Shown piece after piece: positions 57,474 through 64,000 of a DNA stretch of 64,000 nucleotides. Below the pieces are notes generated by a model, which saw only the letters and a program-made list of their open reading frames with translations, was not told where the DNA came from and ran no database searches. The stretch is from the NCBI GenBank assembly GCA_018136815.1, contig CM030938.1, positions 1,276,202 to 1,340,201 of the forward strand. Direction: 5' to 3'. The translations under genes and the position numbers were made by a program. Position 1 is the first letter of the stretch; each line of letters opens with the position of its first letter. The DNA comes from Isochrysis galbana (Eukaryota; Haptophyta; Isochrysidales; Isochrysidaceae).

Positions 57474-60400
57474 TCATTGCCCCAACATTTGGCGGCATTT
57501 GGCGAGCATCGGGTGGGGGTCTGGCATGGTGCCACGTGGACACCCAGCTGTGGCCCCATTGCTGAGTCCTAATGCCTCCGCTGCGCGGCAGATGTATTCA
57601 CGCAATTCCTCTTCAGAGAGCAAGAGTTTTTTTTCGCAATTCGCTTCGGGCTGAGAGGAGAGGCGAGGACTAGAATCGGTACTTTGCAAGAAGAATTCCC
57701 ATGGCTTTGGTTCCGTCGGGACTTGCACACTGCGATCGGTGGTTGGAGCTTGCTCCCGTTTGCGACTCCCACAAACGTGTGCCTACAAACAATAGGAATG
57801 AGTAAAGGGCTACGTCAGGAAAGGCACGACCGCTGCCCCTGACCCCACTGCAGCGTAGCAGTGCCGCCTCCAAGCGGACTTAACTCCTCCTTCGGGAAGC
57901 GGGCGGCAACGGGGCATGAATTGCGCTCTTCGCCTATCACGCATTACCCTCGCGGTTTATAGACTATACAAGGAAGTCAACCAGGAATGGCGCTCACCCG
58001 ATCAATGTTCATGGCGACACGACCACCTTCGAGAAGGCTAGGGAGTGGAATCCGTGCAAGGAACGCTGGCATGCGGTTCAGCGTCCTCTCGATTGCAGGG
58101 CGGTCGAAGCCCGTTGGTGGTGGAGGGGCCACTGGCGGCGGCGGCGGCGGCTGCGCCCGGAAGCCCTGCGCTCGGCTCGCGGGTACGCGGCCATCGTCGT
58201 GCATCGGCCGAGCACTCTTTACTTCTCTCAAATCCTGGCCGCCGGCTTCCTCGCCTGAGCTGTGGCCTCGGCCCGGGCCGTTTTCGTGGGTGGGACGAAC
58301 TGATGTGGCATCAACAGGCCGTGCTGCCTTTGCCGGCCGCTCGCTCGTTGCCGAGTCATCACCGCGACGTTTTGCACCCGCGTCCTTCTCACCATCACCA
58401 TGTCCCACCCGAGCGCCAGCCGGATGGTGAGCACCAAAGCCTCGCTCCGTGTCAGGGGATTTGCCTTCGCTGCCACCACGTGGCTTGTCTGCATCAGGCG
58501 CGGCACGTACGCACCTGTCGCGGTTGCACGCCTCGAGATCGTCTTTGGACCCTCCCCCAACGACAATCTCCACTTGTCGCTTGCCATTGTAGGCGCCTTT
58601 CTCCCAACTGCCGTCATCGCGAGCGCGGCTGTCTTCGCTCTGGTCTTTCCCTTGGCGATCGCGATCCCGTCCGCCACCGCCCTGGGCATTTATATGCAGG
58701 TCTTTGATCGTCTCGGCATTTCTTCTCTCATCCCTGCCGCTGTCATGCTTGGAGCGGTCCTCATTGGCTGTGTCCTTGTCTCGCTCACCGTCCCTATCTC
58801 TGTTGCGGCCTAGGTCGCGTTCGGTGCGACCATCGGAATCCCTCGGGCGGGTATCCTTCCTCTTGTCTTTGACGAACTCCTTATCCTGCTCACGGCTACG
58901 GTGCTGGCTGTGGTCATGTTTACGGTCTCGGCTGCGGTCTCGGCTGCTTTCACGCTTTGGGTCTCGGCTACGGTTGCGGCTATGATCGCGCTTGTGGTCT
59001 CGGCTGCGGTCGTGCTTGCGGTCGCGGCTGCGGTCGCGGCTGCGGTCGCGCTTGGGTTCTCGGCTGCGATCCCGGCTGCGGTCGCGCTTGGGCTCTCGGC
59101 TGCGGTCGCGGCTGTGGTCGCGCTTGTGGTCGCGGCTGCGGTCGTACTTGCGGTCGCGGCTGCGGTCGCGCTTGGGTTCTCGGCTGCGATCCCGGCTGCG
59201 GTCGCGCTTGGGGTCTCGGCTGCGGTCGCGGCTATGGTCGCGCTTGTGGTCGCGGCTGCGGTCGTACTTGCGGTCGAGGCTGCGGTCCCGGCTGCGGTCG
59301 CGCTTGGGGTCTCGGCTGCGATCCCGGCTGCGGTCGCGCTTGGGGTCTCGGCTGCTGTCGCGACTATAGTCGCGCTTGTGGTCCCGGCTGTGGTCATGCT
59401 TGTGGTCACGGCTGCGGTCGCGCTTATGGTCATGGACGCACTCGCGGCTGCGACTGCGGCCGCGCTTCTCATCCAAGCTGTCTCTTCTTTTGCTTTCTCG
59501 GCCCTTATCGCGGTCTCGGTGTGCCTCTCTGTCCCTGCTGCGGTCTCGGCTGCTGTTGTGCTTGTCATCGCGACTGCTATGCTTGCTGTCGCCTCTGGGG
59601 CCCGCGCGGTAGCGTTCCTGGTCTCGCTCGCTCCTCGAATTGCGTATACGTTCTGGACTGTCGCGCCGATCGCTCTCCTTGTCGATGCGCCGATCGTTCT
59701 CATAGCGGCTCGTCTTGTCGTCGTCACGGTCCTTACCTAATCGGTTATGTCCGCTGCCATCTCGCTTTTCTTTGCTGTGGCTGCGGCGGCCCTTGTCACG
59801 GCCATCACGCCGCTCGTCGTGCCGCCGAGCACGATCACGCCGGTCCGACTTGGAGACGTTGCGCTCGTCATCCAAGTCACGCCGATCCTTCTTGCGCCTC
59901 CTCTCACTGGGCGAGGACGAGCGGTCACGGCGGTGCCCGGAGAGCTTGTCTTTCCGCCGTCTTTGCTCGCCATGCTTCTCAATCCTCTCTCCGCGGCCTT
60001 GCGGCAGCCCTTTGCCATCCTCTGTTTGGTGGTGGGCACTCGGCTGCCGCTCACCGTCCTGCACAATACCCCTGCGCCCCGAGGACGTTGGTGCGACCGA
60101 GTCCGACAAAGATGAGCCTGACGTCTTGCCAGCGTGTCCCTCTGCACCTACCCCTGCTTCGCCTCCCCCCACCATATCCCCTGCACTGTCTCCCTCCCGC
60201 TGCATTCCTCCCGCCTGCTCCCCCCCTCCTTTGCCGCCCTTCCCGTGCTCTCTCTTCCTTGTCTTTTCTTCACCCTTGCCCACGTCTGCCCTCTCCCTCC
60301 CTCCCTCCCTCCCTCCCTCCCTCTCTCCTTCTCTCTCTCTCCCTTCCTCCTCCTCCCTCCCCCCCCCCTCTCCCCCCCCTCTCTCCCTCTCTCTCTCCCT

Positions 60401-60530
60401 TCTCCTCTCCCTCCCTCTCCTCTTCCCCGTCTCTCCCCTCTCCCGCTTCCTTCTGCATGGCACGCGGCTCGTCACACGTCGGCTGAGACGAGGACAGGTC
60501 GTCCTCAAAGTCCACCTCCTCGCACTCCAT
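57474..60530 (-). CDS. RS/RD-rich nuclear protein (SR-related, splicing-type)
   Basis: Minus strand. The large exon ends at 57998 (GATCGG before a GTGAGC donor). The last exon is 57782-57474 (acceptor TTTGTAG), adding about 100 residues with KPWEFFLQSTDSSPRL and LSEEELREYICRAAEALGL before the stop. The central 400 residues are repeats of SRDRSRDPKRDRSRD, SREPKRDRSRDRKYD and similar, an RS/RD-type disordered domain. Upstream are Ser/Arg/Lys-rich segments, and downstream a Pro run (QPPPPPPVAPPPP) and an alpha-helical-looking segment (FDRPAIERTLNRMPAFLARI). Such domains are typical of spliceosome-associated proteins. An acidic start (MECEEVDFEDDLSSSQPTCD, ATG at 60530) is likely, but it is in another frame from the rest. 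The purine tract at 60290-60430 must hide an indel, assembly slip or intron. Confidence 0.7.
58900..59440 (-). repeat. Internal coding repeat of the RS/RD domain
   Basis: DNA repeats of 12-, 24- and about 120-bp periods (CGCGACCGCAGCCGAGA-type on the minus strand) encode the RS/RD array. The same DNA is open on the plus strand over long stretches because the repeat lacks stops in other frames. Confidence 0.85.
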
Positions 60531-61240
60531 CTCTCTCCCTCCCTCCCTCTCTCTCTCTCTCCCGTCTCTCTCTCTCTCTCTCATAACTCTCTCTCTCCCT
60601 CTTTCTCTCATTCTCCTCTCTCCCCCTCACATCTCTTCTTTAACCCCCCCCCCCCCCCTCCCCCTTCGCAGCTGATGCTGTCGGCGACGCACACACCACT
60701 CGCTATTATTCTCCCGAGGAGAGCAGAACATCGTATTTTACAAAAGAAAGAAAATGAAGCATACACAGAGTAGAAGAATAGAATAGCGGAGAACGCGGCT
60801 ACTACTACTACTTACCACTACTACATTAATACTACTTTACTACGCACACCATGAGTGGAAATGGGCGCACCACTAGAAGATCCTTTCAAAGAGGTGCTAT
60901 CCTGCTGCCCTCATTGCGCGCACCACCTATCACCTATGCCATGCTCCATGCTCTCCTCCGTGCCACTGCCCTGCTACCTAGGCACCCAAGTTCAGGTTCC
61001 TCAAGGCGGAATCCCTGGGTTGGCCTTGCGCACTGCTAGGGCGGTCAAACAGTGGCTTTTCAAACATTAGTACGGGCTGGGCTGCATTTTTTGACCGTGG
61101 CGCGATGCCCAATCAAAAACCTCCAGGGTGGGGGCCACCTGCCACTACGTACCACTACCGCCACTACGAAAAAAATCTTCGCCGCCAAGAAATGGAAATG
61201 GAAATGGGTGCGGGGGCGCGCCGGCGCCGGCGCGCTCCAG
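60531..61240. other. Pyrimidine-rich upstream region and intergenic DNA
   Basis: CT-rich to 60665, with a poly-C run at 60642-60660. A 71-codon frame at 60855-61070 contains a CPHC motif, but I see no homologue and the region is flanked by mobile elements, so it is not called. Confidence 0.45.
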
Positions 61241-61265
61241 GGCAACTGACTATAAAGTTAGTTGT
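61195..61265 (-). repeat. MERA-element 5' end with mutated start codon
   Basis: On the minus strand, AACTAACTTTATAGTCAGTT followed by GCC then CTGGAGCGCGCC matches the 13534 leader and MERA start, with ATG changed to CTG. The copy continues only about 50 bases. Confidence 0.65.
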
Positions 61266-61380
61266 GAAGACTGAAGGTAGGAGTTGCCACCATGGGGGTG
61301 GCAGCAGTGCTGCCAGTCCCCATGGCGGGGAGTCCTTGGTTGGGTGGCGGAGCGAGGGAGTGGGGCGGAAGGGCATTGCC

Positions 61381-61599
61381 CTAGGGGTTCTGGTTTTTAG
61401 CAGGGAACATGACTCTGCCTGTTCCCTGGCTGTGTGGCTGCTTAGGAGGCGAGGGTGAGGGTGGTGGCGCCATGTCGACGTCTTGGTCAGGGGGGGCTGA
61501 GGCCTGCGATTGCTTTTGCTCCGGCGGCTTGGGTCGGCCCCGTTGGGGCGTCGTGGCGGCGGGGGGCTGGGAGGGGGGAGCGGTCGGCGCGCGCTCCAT
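61381..61599 (-). CDS. LINE ORF1-like fragment (MERA family)
   Basis: A 72-residue frame starting MERAPTAPPSQPPAATTPQR, nearly identical to the first 70 residues of the protein at 3752 (+). The leader TATTGTTATAGTTTAGCAGCA precedes the ATG. The frame ends soon after FPAKNQNP, where the 3752 copy continues. It is a truncated copy. Confidence 0.55.
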   Translation of the reverse strand: MERAPTAPPSQPPAATTPQRGRPKPPEQKQSQASAPPDQDVDMAPPPSPSPPKQPHSQGTGRVMFPAKNQNP

Positions 61600-61730
61600 T
61601 GCTGCTAAACTATAACAATAAATTTAAATTTTTACCAAATTTTTATGGGTCGCGGCGCGGCAAAGGAACGGAACTAGTGCTAACTCAAGACAGGACTCCC
61701 TGCCGCGGCAAGCGCAAGCACCCTTCCCCC

Positions 61731-62732
61731 TTATGCCACCCAGCTCTTCACTAGCTTTCTACCTGCGCTAGCTGGAGCGCCCCTCCCTCCACACTCAAAC
61801 AGCCCCCCACGCCAGGATCCTGTTTTGGTCTCGCAGGCAAGGGGGCCTAATGGGAGGGAGAGGAGCAACTCCTCAGAGAGGAGCTGTGGGGAAGGAGATG
61901 TCTGAGTGGGGGCGCTATACCCTTGCGCTAGGCATGGGCAGCGACGCCGCCTCAAGACATATCCTCCCTCTTGTCTTAAGTCGAAATTTTTGGTGCTTGA
62001 AACAGAGGGCGAGGGGGGTTGTGCTTCTTGGGTTGCTTGTAGTTCCAAGAGGGAGTGGGAGAGGGAGTGAAGTGTTGGAAGAGGGCCCAAGGCAGGGCAC
62101 TGAGTTGTAGGTGATTGTGGCCCACAAGAGTGGGGTGAAAACGAGAGGTGTATCAACATGAGTCTTGAGTTGAAATTTTTGGTGCTTTGAACAGAGGGCG
62201 AGGGGGGTCGTGCTACTTGGGTTGGTTGTAGAGGGAAGGGAGAGTGGGAGAGGGAGTCAAGTGTTGAAGGAGTGCCCAAGGCAGGGCACTGAGTTGTAGG
62301 TTCTTGTGGCCCAAAGGAGCGGCGTGAAAACGAGAAGTGACTCAACATGGAAAACAGAGGCTTAGGGTGCTCTCCGTAGGAGATTGATGGTTGTGAAGTG
62401 CCCTCCCATGTTGGGTGCACTGATGGTAGAGGTTTCCACCATGGGGAGGGCAGCTGAGCTGCCCTCCCACATGAGGTGCTCTTGGGGTGGGAGGGTTTCC
62501 CACTGTTGGAGGGGGTCTCCAAGACCCCCTGCATGCTACGCAGAGCCATGGTGGCAACCTGTTCGGTGCCAGTGCTCGCCACCCCGCGCGCTTGCGCGGG
62601 TGTGGTTTGGATGGGCTGGATGGGCTTTGAGAGGGCTTTCTGACGAGCCGCCTCGGGCGGCGTGGGGCGTCCCAGGTGGGGCGCGGTGGCGAGGGTCGCC
62701 TGGGGCTCGGGAGCGGTCGCGGCACGCTCCAT
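61731..62732 (-). CDS. Intact MERA-family ORF with internal duplication
   Basis: A fully open frame of 333 residues starting MERAATAPEPQATLATAPHL, right after the leader AAACTATTGTTATAGTTTGACCT. The N-terminus keeps the pattern of the other MERA proteins (Pro/Ala-rich, GRPTPPE). The middle holds a 60-residue tandem duplication: PTTQCPALGTPSTLDSLSHS with PSPSVQSTKNF, then PTTQCPALGPLPTLHSLSHS with PSPSVSSTKNF. The C-terminus is Ser/Gly/Cys-containing and unlike the others. No enzymatic motif is seen. It may be an ORF1 variant or the product of a non-autonomous relative. Confidence 0.45.
   Translation of the reverse strand: MERAATAPEPQATLATAPHLGRPTPPEAARQKALSKPIQPIQTTPAQARGVASTGTEQVATMALRSMQGVLETPSNSGKPSHPKSTSCGRAAQLPSPWWKPLPSVHPTWEGTSQPSISYGEHPKPLFSMLSHFSFSRRSFGPQEPTTQCPALGTPSTLDSLSHSPFPLQPTQVARPPSPSVQSTKNFNSRLMLIHLSFSPHSCGPQSPTTQCPALGPLPTLHSLSHSLLELQATQEAQPPSPSVSSTKNFDLRQEGGYVLRRRRCPCLAQGYSAPTQTSPSPQLLSEELLLSLPLGPLACETKTGSWRGGLFECGGRGAPASAGRKLVKSWVA
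61981..62350 (-). repeat. Tandem duplication of about 185 bp
   Basis: The segment GAAATTTTTGGTGCTT through GGCAGGGCACTGAGTTGTAG to CAACATG is present twice in direct orientation (about 61981-62162 and 62167-62350) with small differences. It is in frame within the MERA-family ORF. Confidence 0.85.
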
Positions 62733-62790
62733 AGGTCAAACTATAACAATAGTTTTTGCTAAACTATAACAATAGTTTTTACTATTGCTA
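62733..62790 (-). repeat. Duplicated MERA leader motif
   Basis: AAACTATAACAATAGTTTTT occurs twice in a row (62738-62757 and 62762-62781) just upstream of the ORF at 62732. The complement is the leader found at 3727-3745 and about 61604-61620. The motif is a hairpin: AAACTAT, TGTT, ATAGTTT. Confidence 0.85.
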
Positions 62791-62799
62791 CTGCAATAG

Positions 62800-63226
62800 C
62801 TACCTGCTACCAACGCCAACGCTACTGAAGCTCAATTGTACCATATTGATAAAGGAATAGTAGTTTTATTTACGACCGTCGAGCTGTGGACGGCGACGGG
62901 GAATAATGCTTGTCGGAGAAGAATCGGATTTGATAAGCTTCCGTGAATGCAAGAGTATCGCCCCTCGATACTTGCGTATCTACAACCTACAACCAGCTAG
63001 CGCTAGCGCTAAATAAAAGCTTAACAAAGTTGGTCCGAAGCGTTAAACATAGTTTGAAGCTAGAGTACCTCCCTTGGCAGCCGCGCATCGTCGAGTCTAT
63101 GCTCAAGGCCTAGCCATAGGAAGTCGGTCATCGTGCTTGCTGTCTCTTCATGCTCAGATAATGCAAGGTACATCGAGGGAGCTATGAGACGGTCAGGCTG
63201 GCATCGTGTCGTGCATCACTAAAGCC
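62800..63226. other. Intergenic, no gene recognised
   Basis: No supported coding sequence. It ends at the 3' end of the coiled-coil gene. Confidence 0.45.
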
Positions 63227-64000
63227 TCATTCGCCAACTGAACGGCGTCCTCCAATAGGCCGCAGCGCCGCACGCGAGACACCGGTTCCCGCCATGCAAG
63301 TAGTGGCTGATTTGCTACTAGCGGACGCCGGCTCCATGGGGCCTGGCGCTGCCGAGGCCCACCGCGTGCCCGTGCTACGGCCCGTGCCACGACCCGTAGA
63401 TCCGCACCCTCTCCCACCGACCGACGACCCGGCGCAGCCTCGGGCTTCCACGTCGAGGCCTTGCGCTTCGAGGCGCGCGCGGGTACGTTCAGAGAGCATC
63501 GCCTTTGGAGGTTGCGGCGGCGTCTTTGCTCGAGTCGCAGCGTCCTTAGCGGTGCTTAGAAGCCCTCGCGCGGCGCTCCCAGCTGATGGGAGCAGGCCAC
63601 CGCGTGGAAGCGCGCCCTCACTATTCGCGCGGCCCCGCGAGGATATCCTCGCATTTTCTGCAGCACCCCTTGGCGGCTTGCCCAGCTCGGCACGCAGCTC
63701 ATCGATTTCGCGTCGGGCCCGGGCGAGCTCCTCACCCTTGGCGCGCGACTCCTGCATATTCTGGCACAGAGCCATCGCAAGCCCATCCTCCTTTCCCGAT
63801 GCCATCATCTCCTTTACCTCGGCCAACCACTCGCGAGACTCGCGCTCTCGGTCCCGAGTCTCGACGAGCTCACGCGTGAGCGCCTCCATTTGCTCGCGCA
63901 TGAGCTGACCTTCTTGGTCGATGCAGCCCACCTGCGCTGCTAGCTCGGCCCAAGAAGCCTCGAAAGCGCGAGCCTGTGCCAACTCTGCGGCCTGCGTCTC
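63227..64000 (-). CDS. Coiled-coil protein, partial at the window edge
   Basis: The frame is open to the right edge, so the N-terminus is missing. The first 120 visible residues are strongly heptad-like (MREQMEALTRELVETRDRER, ESRAKGEELARARREIDELR), predicting a coiled coil. A Ser/Gly/Ala/Arg-rich disordered tail follows (ISSRGRANSEGALPRGG, LLSTAKDAATRAKTPPQPPK), ending RPIGGRRSVGE. The shape resembles tails of kinesins, myosins or golgin-type proteins, but no specific family can be named. The last 60 residues could be intron read-through. Confidence 0.55.
   Translation of the reverse strand, partial: ETQAAELAQARAFEASWAELAAQVGCIDQEGQLMREQMEALTRELVETRDRERESREWLAEVKEMMASGKEDGLAMALCQNMQESRAKGEELARARREIDELRAELGKPPRGAAENARISSRGRANSEGALPRGGLLPSAGSAARGLLSTAKDAATRAKTPPQPPKAMLSERTRARLEAQGLDVEARGCAGSSVGGRGCGSTGRGTGRSTGTRWASAAPGPMEPASASSKSATTCMAGTGVSRAALRPIGGRRSVGE

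Noticed and set aside
58901..60486. Plus-strand frames of 279 and 509 codons opposite the RS/RD gene
   Set aside because: They are antisense to a strongly coding minus-strand repeat; the codons are mirror images of Ser/Arg/Asp repeats and no domain is visible.
60855..61070. 71-codon plus frame with a CPHC motif
   Set aside because: Only one short motif, no homologue, and the flanks are mobile-element fragments.

Overview
The window looks like nuclear DNA of a unicellular, GC-rich, probably photosynthetic and flagellated eukaryote. Evidence: spliceosomal introns (mostly GTGAGC, GTGCGC or GTATGT donors with CAG or TAG acceptors), long pyrimidine/purine microsatellites, non-LTR retrotransposons, a ciliary protein (CFAP96), the ubiquitin-like modifier UFM1, the telomere-capping subunit STN1, and one protein with a plastid-lumen-like presequence. 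A haptophyte or similar chromalveolate alga would fit, but the taxon is inference. There is one 100-N assembly gap (1410-1509).

Host genes I can support, left to right: a small four-helix membrane protein broken by the gap (1295-1784, +); an ArsB/NhaD-type permease (6332-8308, +); UFM1 in three exons (11160-12284, -); an SLC35F6-like transporter in four exons (16277-18411, +); STN1 in three exons (22676-24206, +); importin alpha in three exons (25340-28429, -); a large polytopic membrane protein with a VTT/DedA-like segment (32423-34939, +); a plastid-lumen-type small protein (42098-42882, -); a GT25-type glycosyltransferase in four exons (46301-48736, -); CFAP96 in four exons (51045-52554, -); a small basic DUF2423/LLPH-like protein in two exons (55864-56891, +); an RS/RD-rich nuclear protein in at least two exons (57474-60530, -); and a coiled-coil protein cut by the right edge (63227-64000, -). 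These are unrelated housekeeping genes, not an operon or pathway cluster. Exon phases join exactly in UFM1, SLC35F6, STN1, importin alpha, CFAP96, the GT25 gene and the DUF2423-like gene.

The rest is accessory DNA. Its main component is a non-LTR (LINE) system with two 3'-end types and a recurrent ORF1 N-terminus starting Met-Glu-Arg-Ala (MERA). Four insertions are bounded by 16-17 bp target-site duplications: 2584-3337 (non-autonomous, GC-rich body), 3431-3726 (5'-truncated, nested in another copy's leader), 13534-15338 (internally deleted: ORF1 head joined to the zinc-finger tail, no reverse transcriptase) and 37354-40159 (5'-truncated, reverse transcriptase and zinc-finger region kept). 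Further MERA heads lie at 3752, 5879, about 61241, 61599 and 62732. Other mobile DNA: a 321-bp near-perfect palindrome (37007-37327), a BED-finger/hAT-like remnant (35917-36420), two elements sharing the terminal motif GCCCGGTCACTCA (9275-10290 and 29024-31067), a Ty3/gypsy-like pol scrap (29714-30200), and a three-copy AT-rich repeat that keeps a conserved peptide (about 30640, 36880, 40790).

Tandem repeats are prominent: a 12-copy 40-bp minisatellite (20121-20600), (CT)n, (AG)n, (GT)n and 9-bp arrays, and poly-G/poly-C tracts. Many long open frames in these tracts are compositional and were not annotated.
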